Shown piece by piece: positions 23,552 through 35,600 of a DNA stretch of 64,000 nucleotides. Position 1 is the first letter of the stretch. Each line of letters starts with the position of its first letter. This stretch comes from Serpula lacrymans var. lacrymans S7.9 (lineage: Eukaryota; Basidiomycota; Agaricomycetes; Boletales; Serpulaceae): the NCBI RefSeq assembly GCF_000218685.1, contig NW_006763297.1, positions 665,557-729,556 on the forward strand, given 5' to 3'. Position numbers and translations under genes: made by a program. The notes beneath the pieces are model-generated. The model worked only from the letters and a program-made list of their open reading frames with translations, ran no database searches and was not told the DNA's origin.

Positions 23552-25143
23552 ATGCCCAGTTTTTTCTCTTACCTTTTAATCTTACTATCGTCGCTTTACA
23601 TCTGGTCTCTCAACAAGCGTCTGAAGGGTCCTGCTCTCAAGGCACCTCTATTGACACCAGAGCAATTAGATAAGGTGTCATACGACGAAATAGATCTCAC
23701 AAAAACTGTACCTCCAGCAACGCAGAAAGGCTATGCTGTCGTGGGCGGTTCAGGTTTTCTCGGAACGTGAGCGCGCTAGAGGCTAGCGCTGAGGATTCCA
23801 AGATATTCATGATTACCCTTTTGCTAGCTACCTCGTCCGTCTGCTTCTATCTCGCGGCGAGACAAATATACGAGTTCTGGACCTTCGTCCACCTCCACCT
23901 GAAATAATATCCAATCGGTCAGTCTCATATGTCAGAACGGACATCACATCTGCCGTTTCCGTTCGCAATGCCTTGTTGCAGCCTTTCGAAAGTACAGGGT
24001 CTCCACCATCTGTAATATACCACATGGCCGTCATAATTCGCTTCTGGGAACGCAACAGCTTTTCGTGGCCCATATCCTATGGCATCAACGTCGTTGGGAC
24101 AAAAAACATCATCGCTGCTGCTAAACAGATATCTGGAGCTACCTTGATATACACATCCACTGCAGATGCTGTGCTTCACAGTGCAAAGTCTTGCCATGTA
24201 GGTTTGGATGCAAGTTCCAGCTCGATTGTGGTCAACGACAACGCTATCCCGTTATCTTCGTGGGGGTGCCGTGAGAGTAATTATGCCAGGTCGAAAATAA
24301 TATCTGAGCGCCTCATTGTTGAAGCCAACGGACAGAAAGGTCTCAAGACGGGCATTATTCGCCCTGGCTAGTGCGTATTTCCACAATTCAATCGTTCAAA
24401 CCTGTATTCAATCTCCATTGCAGTACCATCACAGGTCCCAACGATCGCTTGTGTACCAGTACCCTCATGATGCCCCGCGTACCTATCTTTGGAAAACGAT
24501 TCAAACACACCAATATCTGCGCCTGGGACGCTGTTTCGGCTCACCTCTTACTTGAAGATGCATTATGTCGTATCCCTGAAGAAACGGTCGGTCAAGCGTT
24601 CCTGGTCACCGGTAAATCACCGGCTTGGAGTATGCGGGATACCCGTGAAGCCATCAGAGTTAGCCCTTTCTGATGATTATAGTCCGTGGCTCGAAGACTT
24701 CTGACTTGTGATACTTTTTTGATTTGTTTCATGCAGCATTACTCCACTAAGCCCCTTATTTTCGATGATGTGCCCGAGCTGGCGATATTCTTCCTGGCAC
24801 ACATCGTGGAATTCTTTATATATCTGCGCTACTATATCTTATTACCCATATATCTTCTTTTAACGAGTCGTCCTCCTCCACCAGAGCCACGTTGGATGGG
24901 TGAATCTGTGTATCTCCAACCAGCAACTCTAGAGTTCATGGCTGATATCACCATAGACGACTCTCGTGCACGCCGCGTTTTAGGGTGAGTGTGCTTCTGT
25001 TTATGATGAGTATGATGACAATTATTTTTTGCAGATACCAAGCACAGTGGACCACAGAACAGTGGATTAAATATACAGTCGATGAAATACAATCGGATAG
25101 GAACCGTGGAGGTCACGGGCTACAGCTAAAACCGATCGAATAG
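23552..25143 (+). CDS. 3-beta-HSD-family membrane-anchored short-chain dehydrogenase
   Basis: Five exons (23552-23766, 23828-24370, 24424-24658, 24737-24984, 25035-25143) give 449 residues in one frame. An N-terminal membrane anchor (FFSYLLILLSSLYIWSL) precedes the Rossmann motif YAVVGGSGFLGTYLVRLLLS. Next are a strand RVLDLRPPPPE, INVVGTKNIIAAAKQ and TLIYTSTADAVL. The catalytic YxxxK is YARSK. Then come GIIRPGYTITGPNDR and GQAFLVTGKSPAWSM. A hydrophobic C-terminal segment (LAIFFLAHIVEFFIYLRYY) suggests a second membrane contact, as in 3-beta-hydroxysteroid dehydrogenases. It is related to ERG26 upstream but diverged, and lacks the ERG26 insertion. The substrate is not evident; a sterol or other lipid alcohol is the likely class. 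The start at 23552 was chosen because the anchor begins there. Confidence 0.85.
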
Positions 25144-26750
25144 GTCCCTATTCCAGTCAATTTGGCTATGATAATCTCCAGATCTCCCACCGCTAACCCT
25201 TTGAATTGTATACCTCTGGAGGCTTTTTATAATATACGCGTTATTTCCAGGTACGAACTCTTTCCATACATGCTACAATATTATTCAGTGAAATAGTATT
25301 TCGACTCCCAATCGGAGGGAAAATAAGCTGTGTGATTAGGCTAAGAACGAGGGGTCACTACAGCCTCTGAAGGAACGAGGTCGCAAGACTTGAACTTAAT
25401 AGAATATGTTCCGGTACGAAAAGTCCTGGCAGTGTCATTCGCGTGGCTGTTGGTATGAGGAACTAAATTCAACGGACGAATACAAGCTAAGGGAATGCGT
25501 TCAATGAATATCGATGAATGACGGTAGCTCGCCACTCATTTCATAAGCACAATTTGAGAAATGTCAGCTCTTAAGTTTCAAAGTTAAAGCGACAGGCCAT
25601 CAGAAGAACTTGTTATGGCTAAATGCGCATCACCGTCGCACCAATTTTTGACGGGCCAAAAGGCGGTCAAAGATCGCAGCCGTTCGTTGAACAAGTGTAG
25701 TGAAATTGCGGCCGTCGTCAATAGTGCTTTTTCAGTATTTGATTCACTTCACACGTCACGTAGCATGTGGGCCAATAGCTTGATGAAGTCAACACTACCT
25801 ATCTATCGGCATAAAAATGGCAATAGTACACGTAATTGACCTACCACTTGACCTCCGATATTGTACAGAATGTACTTTGCCTACTTGAATCCCGAGCTGG
25901 ACGGAATGCAGGTGAAGTAGAGTAAGGAGGTACATACCAATATTCCTCACCATCGTTCCAACCTCATAGGGGGTCTCAATGGAGGCTCTATATCGGAGAA
26001 ACCTTGGATGGGCTTAGTCTGTATTGTCATTCTTTCATTACCTAAACCACTTACTTTTGATTCCGCAGGGGAAAATGTGTCTGTCCTTGAAATTGTCATT
26101 TGCAATTGGGGAGCACACACGACACCAAGCCGATCGGATGGTCTGTAGTTGGGATTCAGCAGGGGAAGAACACAACCAGAGAGGTGAAAGCCATCACCTG
26201 GCAAGGTCCTTCGGGCGGACCAAGGGAAGTATTTCGTTATGCGGCTGTACAGTAGTCTCGACACCCATTCGAGGCTACTCAGGTCCTCTGCTGGCCAACT
26301 CTGGCCAAGCAGTATCCCGTGCCATCAGTACATGCTCATCAAGTCATTTTTTGTCCTCCGGATCACAGAAAAATAGATTAACCCAATTGGTATGCGGGCG
26401 GCAAACTTCTTGGGGAAAGGTATATCGATGCGGGGAAGTATATTCATAATTCACGTTGATGTGTGTCCTTGTGATTGATCCGAACGAAACTTCGCAAGCA
26501 TAGTTGTATGAAATTATGCTGTCCTATGTGGCTAAACTGATTCGTACAATTACGAGTCTACATGGCTGCATAGGACAGCATTATCGTTACGCTAGGAAAG
26601 AAGAAAGGTTTCGCATACACCTGGATAAGAACCGACTTGTCTGGCGTTGCTACTAATTATGTAGGCCTAATAAATAAGTGATTATCTATCAGCCAAGAAC
26701 ATCTCAGCATAGCTCTCCATCGGTAAACATCATGGATGAATACAGTTTTT
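25144..26750. other. Intergenic, with one inverted repeat
   Basis: Only short frames with no motif (for example 25947-26264 minus and 26024-26449 plus). A 13-bp perfect inverted repeat sits at 26516-26581. Neither a gene nor a transposon protein was recognised. Confidence 0.4.
26516..26581. repeat. Inverted repeat, 13-bp arms
   Basis: ATGCTGTCCTATG at 26516-26528 is matched by its exact reverse complement CATAGGACAGCAT at 26569-26581, separated by 40 bases. It could form a hairpin or be the short termini of a miniature element. No target duplication was obvious. Confidence 0.75.
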
Positions 26751-28117
26751 CTATATGTTCAAGTCCTCATCCGGATCATCATCATCCAGATCATCCGCAG
26801 AATCTGGATCATACAGAATAGTGGCTGGCGTAGAAGAACTGGAAGTAGTATTCGAGGCTTGTCCTAGAAATGAATGAATTTAAGGTCTTTTATGAGGTCA
26901 TGAATATCTTTACCTTCGTGTGCGTATGGAAGGGGAACTTGCGCTCGAGATTTCTCTTGGGACGGAGTGAGCGAGAGTTTGAAAGAAACATTCTGTGTGG
27001 GGTCTGGTGCAGCCTAAGATACGTGCAAAAGGAAAAATTTCGTCAGTGAAGAGACGACGGAAGCAGACATGTTATACATGGCCTAAACTGACTTGCTCGA
27101 CTCTTTTGCGTAGCATCACACTCTTCAAGCTCTCCAGTGCCTCCAGCTCACAAGGACATTGACCTCTCCACCCTTCTAAAGTTCTTTCAACCGCCCGTTT
27201 ACGCCCATCCCCTTTGCCTCGCACGAGCACCTCTACTACCATCTCTCTCATATCTGCTTTCCCGCTTCTACTTCCACTTCCACTTCCGTTTCCTGCCCAC
27301 GCACCTCCTGAGGAACCTTCACCATCGGGTCCAAAAATGAGACGTTCACTCTCGTACGAACGTTCGGCGATTGGGATGAAGACACCCCAGAATTTCTCAG
27401 GTGGACCAGCAGGCGGAGGAGGCGTCATGTAAGCAGTGGCAATATGGGACAGGAGGGCGGGTGCGTGCGCGATGGCATGTAAGAGTGCTGGAGAAAGACT
27501 AGTCTGAGTCAGCGGCGGAAGGAGAGGACATGGAAGAAGGTGAGCGATAAGAGAGGATGGATCTATATAGGTCGAATAATGTGACGGTGAGCGGTAGACT
27601 AGTAGATGGAGAGATTTAATTTACGTTGCCGGGCAGTGACCAGTGTAAGTAACCTCCGTACAAACTTGTAAGCTTTTTGAGTAGATGAAATATCGGACGC
27701 GAGCGTATCAAGCGAGTCTATTATCACGTTCAAAGTTCCTGGAGGAGCTAATCGACGAAGTCATTCGTATCAGACACATTAGGGCCTCGGAGTATATCTC
27801 TCACCAGATTCTACGGTAGATAATATGGATTCAGTGTGATCAGACCACTGGTCATCGTATCCAGGAATGCTCGCTGTATAATCGAAGATCTTCAGTCCAT
27901 TATCGCTGACATCCAGCTTTTGGAAATCAGTGTCTGTCAGAGTGCTGGGAGGATACAAGAAGCAAAAGAGAAGTGTCTGCGATGGAGGCTTTGCCGGTTT
28001 GATCAGGCTACGCAAAACAGGGAGACATGTTTGGGCTTTTGTTGATTGTAATAGAATGAGAGGCTGATGTGCTTTTGGATTATTCGGGCTGTTGATGAGA
28101 TACGATAGCGAGGACAT
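26751..28117 (-). CDS. ELP5: Elongator complex protein 5 (ELP5)
   Basis: Starts at ATG 28117: LINSPNNPKAHQPLILLQST, then KPPSQTLLFCFLYPPSTLTD and GLKIFDYTASIPGYDDQWSD. Middle exons read APPGTLNVIIDSLDTLASDI (about 27750-27690), then the Leu/Pro-rich PSSLIAHLLPCPLLPPLTQT. The next exon is PEKFWGVFIPIAERSYESER, and the tail ends DPDSADDLDDDDPDEDLNI before stop 26751. The order (RecA-like core without ATP-binding motifs, then an acidic C-terminus) is that of ELP5. With ELP4 and ELP6 it forms the Elongator ring needed for wobble-uridine modification of tRNA. The IIDSLDTL strand is the Walker-B-like position. An inserted Gly/Ser-rich loop near 27300-27250 is low-complexity. Confidence 0.82.
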
Positions 28118-28657
28118 GGCTCGTTACAGGAAATGACATGGGACACTTTGAATATTTGACCATGAAATCGCGATTTTCATCTTTCGGGCTTGTCAGCTCG
28201 GACTCGGAAGTGTTCACGTTCAGGTCAGGCTTAAGCGCGCAAGCGCCTGGTCATCATACTGATATAATAAGATCACCCAACAGGATGAATGCAAAGTTCT
28301 ATGGTGACTTGCACACCTCATGAAATCGAAAAAAAAAACATGTACTACAGTCTGTAGTGACATAAACACAATCTACATACTATGCTATACAGTAGTACAA
28401 AAAGTACTATCATAACATAGTCTCAAACGATCTTAAAAAGCTAGAGTGTTTGTTGTTTGTGCAATGAGTGAGAGGGGTGGGCTACACAGACGAGGTTCTT
28501 GTATAAAGGGTATAAGAAATGAGCCGAAACGTCGTGCGTGCTATATGCACCTCCACGATGCCACTGACGGATTCAAGAGATATGATGGTCAAAAGAAAAA
28601 GGGGAAAGACAAACAAATAGATAGTACTCATGCATTCCAGGTCGCTGACACTCCACC
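28118..28657. other. Intergenic between two minus-strand genes
   Basis: Contains the promoter of ELP5 (right of 28117) and the 3' region of the universal-stress gene. It includes an A-tract near 28329. No gene was recognised; the frame at 28446-28685 lacks motifs. Confidence 0.4.
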
Positions 28658-30876
28658 TCAACCTCTCACCTTCGTCCCCAGATAACCCTCACCCTCCGCT
28701 CCGTCTCCTTCGCCTTCCTCGCCCTCTTCACCTTCGCCCTCCTCGACGATTGCCCTACCCTCAGTACTATCTCTCCTTTCATCATCGCGTTGCATTTCAT
28801 CTCGCATAACCGCAACATCCTGATCGACCTTCGCGGCGACTCTGTCGATACCAGCCTCAGCGAGGGACACGTGCACGCGGTGCTTAGCCAGATGGGCTGA
28901 ACGTCGGGGGGGACGCTTCAAGCGGCGACGAGCAACCATGACTGGGACAGAGCAGCGCTGTGAATTGGAGCGGTCAATAATTAAGCCGTGCCCCACCGGA
29001 CGAAAATAAATATGAACTCACTTGAATCAAATAATGCGAAGTTGAGCCGAGAAGGATTCTATGAACAAGCGCCGAGTTCAGCAAGATGAAATACTTCAAC
29101 CGTGAAAAAATAGTCACCCTTTCAACTTTCCTAAACCTCGAGAACCCACGATTAACATCGTCGGCTCATTATAGTCGACTATGTCTAATAACATATGTCT
29201 AGCGTTCTTCGCATGCCATGCTTGGCATGACACTACAACGTTCAACTTTGTACGCTGGAGGAGGGAGGTGGCCTGGCGGACAAGAATATATGCTAAACCT
29301 TGACGCTAATGTGTGCATTAATAACCGATAGAATGGAAGAATGGAGCTGCACATACTTCTTGTTGACTGCGTAGCTTGGTGGCTCGATCGGTGGCATTGG
29401 GGATGGGCGGATCAACTGAAACACCGAGTAAGCAAAAGTGTGAATAATCATCATACACACCACTCACTCTTATTCTCGTTCTCGACAACCGTCACGATTA
29501 GCCTATAAGAAGCTCTCAAGATGTAATGCGGCATCAACTGGTCAAACTTACATTTCATCACCGTCCCTCAGACCTGTCCCGATGCCCCATTCAAGGGCAT
29601 ACCTACTCTCTTCACTCAAATCACTCGCAACGATATAGAGTCTTCGTCTCCTGTTTGAAGCATCCGGGTCTCCTTGAGCGACCTTTATGGTACACCTGTC
29701 ACGCTGGAAGATAGGTCTCGAGGTAGCCAGGGGCAAAGTCTCATGGTGACGTGAGCTTTTACGTTTGGGTCCGCCCCGCTTTCCCTTGAGTGAACCGAAG
29801 CTGGAGCGATTAAGTGTACTAGGAAAATACGGCTCAGGGGGGACGACAACGTTAACACCTTCTCCCAATGGATCTGGTTCCATTCCACCGTCCCCGTCCG
29901 GATCCATCTCCCCAATCATGACACCGTCACCACCAAGTGCCGCAATTAATGCGTTCTGCTCGGTGTTTCGTTCAGTCACGGGATCAAACTTCCCCGCCTG
30001 ATCGTCACTCCAGTAGTCATCTTCATCTTCTGTCTCATCGCCGGCGAACTCGGATCCTGAATCAGGATCATCTGTGAATGCCGTCCGCGGCCTTATGGCC
30101 GGGGTACGGCGGCTGCTGGAGGACTCATAGTCAGAATCTTCGAGGGGGAGAGGTGTAGGTGAAGTATCACGGTCACGCGAACGGAATCTGCGGAGGCTGA
30201 ACGGCGACTGAGAACGTGCGCGGTTTGACTCTTTAGAGGTAGTCGAAGCGCTGTCCTTATCTTTGTCTTTCTCGCGGTTGGGAAGAGCAAAGGACGAAGA
30301 GCGAGACTTGCGTTTATCCTGAGACCGAGATCGGCCGCGAGATTCCTTATCTTTGTCCTTTTCTCTATCTTTATCTCTTTCATCATTGTTGTTGGTGCTT
30401 GTCCTGGACAGGGAGAGTACAGAAAGGCCACCCATCATGGAGTTGAAAGCCATTTTCCCAAAGGAACCAGAAGTGCGTGCGTTCATCTCAGGTGCCCTGA
30501 GACCGCCCGCCGATAGCGAAGGGGACAAGATGCTAGATGACGGCGGCTGGTTCGAACCATTTCTGTCTAGCGCATTGAGGATAAGTTGTGATGCCTGTTG
30601 ATCCAGCTGCGGGGATTGATAAGCAGTAGAGGTAGAGGGTGTCAGTAAGTGGCCGACTGAAGACGTAGAGAAACGTCTTGGTGTAGTTGGTCTAGAAAGC
30701 GAGTCTGACCGGGCCAAGCTGGTGCTGCTGGTACTTGGAGTGAACGAGAGCTCCTTTCCCTCTAAAGGAGAAGGTAAATCGTTGTCCAGAGCCGTGTCTC
30801 TCGGCGAGTTGTACCGCAGCATCCAGCTGCGCCGACGAGGACGAGACACAGTGTCGGACGAAGAAGGATCGGACAT
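28658..30876 (-). CDS. Universal-stress-protein (UspA) domain protein with long disordered N-terminus
   Basis: Exon 1 (30876-about 29548) encodes 442 residues. It starts with Ser/Pro/Arg-rich disorder (RRRSWMLRYNSPRDTA), then charged repeats (DERDKDREKDKDKES), an acidic stretch (DETEDEDDYWSDDQ), and the start of a Usp domain (RRRLYIVASDLSEESRYALE, WGIGTGLRDGDEM). Later exons continue with LIVTVVENENK, IDPPIPNATDRATKLRSQQE, VVVSCQAWHAKNARHML and MLIVGSRGLGKLKGILLGST. The last contains the ATP-binding signature G-2x-G-9x-G-S. SHYLIQRCSVPVMVARRRLK is the domain end, followed by an acidic Glu/Gly tail to the stop at 28658. Fungal proteins of this build are thought to act in stress signalling; the specific role here is unknown. 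The 28658-28930 segment is the last exon of this gene, not a separate gene. Confidence 0.88.
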
Positions 30877-32082
30877 GGTTGTGTGACGGGCGCTCGAAAT
30901 GCGGCGGGGATGGTGGTGGGGAAGAGGAAAGGAGTGGCGCTTACCTGTGCGTTGAGAAACTTTCTACTGGTGGCGGCGTCAGCAGAGGGAGCTGAAGCCT
31001 GTTTTTTTAAGGAGAGGGGTCAGTTCCGTGCTAAAAGCTTGGCACTAACGGACATTACTCACATTCGCGTTCTCGCTCATGATGTCCTGTATGTAAAACC
31101 TAAACCCTTAGACTATCAGCGAGCCTATGTGATTTCCCCACAAGGAAAGACAGGAATTGTTGGCAGAAATGTACCTCTTTCGCTTGTGTTGGTATGTTGC
31201 CCAGCCAAAATGCAGAAAAAGGGTGAAACCGGGGATTATGTTTTTGGCAAGCTTTCAGGCAACGATCGGGTGTCAATATACAACCGTCCCAGCAACAAAT
31301 GCCCGCTGCCTCTGCCTCTGTGGCTGTGACTTGGATTACCGTCGTTTACCGCTTGTTGCCGGAAAGCCACGTGTGCCCACCGCCGGCACTCCTCCCTTTC
31401 TCTTGCAGTTGCCAGTCGTAGGACGGCAAACCTCTATCTCAGTTCACTTAGCAAGTTTCAGCTTCAGTTACCAATATCGCGATTGTTCTGGGCTGCGTCT
31501 AGTCTTGGATCACACGGGCTCTTGCACCCGTCCCAGGGTCTTTTAGGAGGCACTCCAACACTCGGAATTTCATTGTTGTCGCTGGCGCATTACTTATGCT
31601 CTCAGGCACGTTACGGTTTCAGTCCCCTTGACATCAACATTGTGTCACTTCCAAGGCGAAAAACACATATCTGGGGCTTCCAAGCAGGCCAAGATATCCC
31701 TTTGGCGATGCATGTCACACAATTTTGATTTCCCACATCGCGATGGATGGAAAACCAGTCGGCAAATTCCCTACAGCCCGTCACCGATTTCCCGTCATAT
31801 CGTGGAAACACAGTATCGCGTCAGATTTACACCCGTTGGGCCAGCAATCAGTATGTTGCGTCATGCTCTCTTATCAGACCTTGAATGCACTACTCGTATG
31901 TCATGATGGATTATGCTAAGATAGCACTCAGCATACAGTATCTGAAAAGTAGCCCTGGAGATAACCATTTAATAAATAGATGCCGAGATAAATAGATAAA
32001 TATTCCTAGATATGGCGACCTAGGCGCCAAACTGAATGAGGTACTGCTATATATTTGTCAGTTCTATCTGAATCCGAGTTAT
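30877..32082. other. Intergenic, no gene recognised
   Basis: The left part is the promoter of the universal-stress gene. Overlapping plus-strand frames (30883-31329, 31157-31546, 31628-31906) show no motif or plausible splice chain. The retroelement begins at about 32083. Confidence 0.4.
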
Positions 32083-32417
32083 TGTTAAGTGAAACCTCAC
32101 TCAGTCATCAGGAAATCTGATAATTTTGTGATAACTTGTAATAGCTGGTAGTAATGTGCAAAAGTGCAAAAATCTCACTTGCGTCTTTCATCTGGTTATC
32201 ACACTAGTGACAACAGATTTCATTGGTGATGACTCAGGATGACAAACAATATAAACTTTTGTGATGTAAGTGAAGACAGAACCAAAAGTTTTCTGATGCA
32301 GTATATTAGGTGCACGGGCCACCTCAACTACTGGGCTTTCCCAATTTGGTGCCTGCACCACTTCTTGCCTTTGTACTATGCTGTATGAGGTTTGTATCTC
32401 CCTTATTCCTCCAACAC
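32083..32417 (-). repeat. Candidate 3' LTR of the copia element
   Basis: Read on the minus strand, a polypurine tract GAGGGGGAG (32426-32418) is directly followed by TGTTGGAGGAATAAGG, the standard start of an LTR. A matching end ...CTTAACA occurs at 32083, giving TGTT...AACA termini and a length of about 335 bp. No second copy was seen in the window, so the right-hand (5') LTR is absent and the inner end is provisional. Confidence 0.55.
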
Positions 32418-32427
32418 TCCCCCTCAA

Positions 32428-33605
32428 GCCATATGGAGTCCAAGCACGCTAGCGAAGTGTTTGACTTTAACAGAAGGAAGGGCTTTTGCGAGCATATTAG
32501 CTGTCATATCTTCAATCTTTCCATCCTCAGCAGCATGCCAAATAAAGTGATAAACATCTGCATCCACAGGATTTCTTTCATTGCATGTGTGGCTGCAACA
32601 TATTCAGCCTCTGTTGTGAACAAAGCAACAATTTCCTGCTGTTCCAGAAACCAATATATGGCTCAACAATTTTTGCTCATACTCCCATCAGCATCCAAAT
32701 AACCAGTGAGATGTTGTTCCTCAGGACCATATGTTAACCAGAGGCCTTTACTTCCTTTCAGATACGTAATGGCTTGTTTCACTGCTTCACAATAAGCAGG
32801 GCCTGGGTTCTCTATAAAGAGCAATAAGAATGCCACCACATGCGCAATGTCGGGATGAGTTTTGATTGCAGCATACATCAGGGAGCCAATAACTTCCCTG
32901 TATGGGACGTCTTTCATTGTGGTGAAGTCGTCATGCATTTGGGGGCTTTGGTCTTTTGTAAGGTAGGTATTCACCACCATAGTGATTGCTAATGATTTTG
33001 CATCCTCTAGGTTAAAATGTCGGATGATAGTATCAATGTAGCCTTGCTGCAATAGATGTATGGTATGGGTAGGTCTGTTCCTTTTAACCTCCATCCCCAA
33101 CATCCATTGTAGTTCCCCTAGATTGCTGACATCAAACAGTTTTGCCAGGCCACTTTTCAAACATTTCATCTCGACTGTAGATGGTGTAACCAGGGTCATG
33201 TCATCAACATGCACCGCAACAATGGTGAGCTCCTTTCCATTTTGCCTGTAGAACTCTGCACAGTCAGTTTTGCAGTGCACCAGGTCTACTTTTGGGAGTC
33301 TGTTGCATAAGGTTTGATACCATCTGCGACCAGCTTGTTTCAAGCCATACAGCATTTTATTCAGGCATAATACCATGAATTCTCAACTACAGGCACTGTA
33401 ACCAGGTGGTTGCCGCATTGTCTTCGAGTTTTCCATTCAAATAGGTGCTCTTAATGTCCATCTGGTGAATTTCCCAGTCATTTTTTGCGGCTGTTGCTAA
33501 TATTATTTGTAGTAATGCCATCTTTGCTACAGGTGCAAAATAATTGATTCCTTCAACTTGGCTGTAGCCTTGCGCTACAAGTTGGGCTTTGTATTTGTCG
33601 ATGGG
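32428..33605 (-). pseudogene. Ty1/copia retrotransposon pol fragment: reverse transcriptase and RNase H
   Basis: Minus-strand frames give consecutive copia polymerase blocks: YKAQLVAQGYSQVEGINY, FAPVAKMALLQIILATAA, WEIHQMDIKSTYLNGKLED, then (after a stop and frame change near 33380) MLYGLKQAGRRWYQTL and the catalytic strand VHVDDMTLV. LQWMLGMEVKRN, SLMYAAIKTHPDIAHV and LTGYLDADG follow, then a stop. In a different frame the RNase H block reads IVALFTTEAEYVAATHA. Two frame breaks and stops make it non-coding. It ends at the polypurine tract and candidate LTR. The upstream half of the reverse transcriptase lies at 35436-35600, beyond an insertion. Confidence 0.85.
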
Positions 33606-35435
33606 TCCTGAAGCAGTGTCATGCACCAAAGTTGATTGGTAGCATGGACAGGTGTCAATAACGAAGCGAATATTCAAAAAGACTCGCCTTTGCGCCACAC
33701 AGGCACAGTGCCACGTGGAATAGTAATTAATATTGCCCTTTTTGAACTTGTGGCTGATCAGCACCACCTCTATTAGGCAATCCAGTCACGCTCACCTTTG
33801 CTTTTCCGTCCGGTACTTTCCGCATTTCGGCATTTTGGCAAATTTTTGCGTCTCTACTGGCTACACATTGCATTACGCCCTCGCTTTTGTTGTTTCCCTT
33901 ACTCCCCTTCCTTTGCCTAGCCCCACCATGGGCCCCTTCCTCTCCTTTTTATTCTCACCTGACGGTCGTTTCTGGATCCCCATTCTAATCCACTTTTCCG
34001 TCACCTCCACCCTCCTCCTCCTCCTCATCTTATTTGCACCCCCACCATTTCTGATGTCACCACTTCCTATCTGCTTCCGTCGCCAATCCGTTGACTACCA
34101 CGTGCCACTGCTGATATCAGCAAAGCCCCGGCGGCCGGTCCAAATAGGGCAACAGGTCCATCTTCATGACATTGATCTGCCATCATATACTATCAAAACA
34201 TCAGTCGCTCGTTTCGCCTGGTTGGAGTGTGGGTGGGTAGTTTTTGAGCTGGAGAAGGTTCATCCCCTTGCGTCGCCCATGTTCATTGCTGTCCCATTCA
34301 CTTGGGTACACTTATCTTTTGTCCATTGTCTTTGCTACAGCTACACCTACCACACGCTGCCTGGGACTCACTTGTTCCAAATTGGAACTACTCCTCTCCC
34401 TCCCTCGTTTGACCAGGTGGTCCAACACAACCAGTCCATTGGTAAGGCCATGGAACTGTCGGATTTGGACTAGGTGGTGGACTGGTGGCTCCAGTTTCTT
34501 TTTTTTCAGCAGAACATTCATTTACAGTGCGATTATTTTTGATTTTTGAATCATTTTTATGGACACATATTTTTTTAGAATGCCTGACTGACAATAAAGG
34601 AACTGCGTTGATACTGATAGTGTTTTGCCTTGCCCTTTTTTTACTGCATCTTCCCATGACATCATGATTTTCCTGCTCTCTTTTTGCTATTGGACTTTAC
34701 TTTATGGCTGTACAAACCTGTGACATTACTCACAGCATTCATTGTTCTATCCTTTTCTTTTCCTTTTTTTGACAATCTTATCCTGTACTACCTACGCAGG
34801 ATTTGTCAGCGTACATTCCTTCCTTCATGTTCTTTCTCATTATTTTTGCACAGCTATACTGTGCATAGCCTACTTTTCTTTTACTATATAAACCCCTGTA
34901 TTCTACCTTGAAAAAAAAAAAAAAAACAACAAGAACTTGAATTCAGACTTCTTCTCTAAATCTCAAGTTCACTACTCTGCTACTTGTGATCCAGTATGGT
35001 CACAATGCTTCCCACTGCTACCACTGTTATCTGCTGTCATCGTCACTCTCCACTTTTGAAATCATTATCATCCCTTTCAATTAGAGTCCTTCTGAGCACT
35101 ACAGTTTGTGCGTCAGGAGCCTGCTATCACTGGGAACCTCATCACCTCGTCATCTTGTTGTTCTCAAACCTACCTTGTGCTACAGTTAGCAAGGTAGTGA
35201 TTGCTCATCCTATACTCGCCACAAAGCCCCTATCTTCTACATTCCAACTATCCCTCCTCCTCAAAACCCACACCCATACATCTCTGGGTTTTACTTTGAA
35301 GGATCATCATACATACCACCCCACGAACAACCAGAGCACCCACTGTTCTAGGAGGCAAAGCCCATAAACAAGTTCCGTGGAATCTGGGAGGATTGTGTGT
35401 TAGTTTGTTTTGTGTGTGGTTTTCTAACAACAGTT
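33606..35435. mobile_element. About 1.8 kb insertion splitting the copia reverse transcriptase
   Basis: The copia frame leaves off at KVKKTAVDDEN (about 35436) and resumes at IDKYKAQLVAQG (about 33605). Everything between is unrelated to copia. The insert carries a plus-strand open frame of 246 codons (33733-34473) with hydrophobic stretches and no recognised domain. Further on are a TATATAAA box (about 34885), a run of 16 A (34911-34926) and CAACAAGAACTTG. Read on the plus strand the insert may begin TGAAGCAG and end TAACAACA, which would fit TG...CA termini, but no clean target duplication remains. Element class is unknown; a degraded LTR or non-autonomous element is possible. Confidence 0.5.
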
Positions 35436-35600
35436 CTCATCATCAACTGCGGTCTTCTTCACCTTGAAGACCCATTTACTGCCCACTATGTTTGCATCCT
35501 TTGGCTTTTCAGTGTAGGTCCAGGTTTTGGCTGTCTTTAGCCTGTCTAACTCCTTATTTATAGCCTCTTCCCATTTCTCGGCTCCATACTATCAAGGTCG
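35436..35600 (-). pseudogene. Copia reverse transcriptase, N-terminal fragment
   Basis: The minus-strand translation reads EKWEEAINKELDRLKTAKTW, then YTEKPKDANIVGSKWVFKVK. This is the start of the Ty1/copia reverse transcriptase (the W-x2-A-x3-E and WVFxxK pattern). Two stops lie just upstream (about 35590), so integrase and gag are not continuous with it. Confidence 0.8.

Noticed and set aside
28658..28996. Separate small hypothetical gene on the minus strand
   Set aside because: Splicing shows it is the last exon of the universal-stress-domain gene: the upstream exon ends LLGSTSHYLIQ and continues into CSVPVMVARRRLKRP.
30883..31906. Several overlapping plus-strand frames upstream of the universal-stress gene
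   Set aside because: No motif, no consistent splicing, and base composition like neighbouring intergenic DNA.
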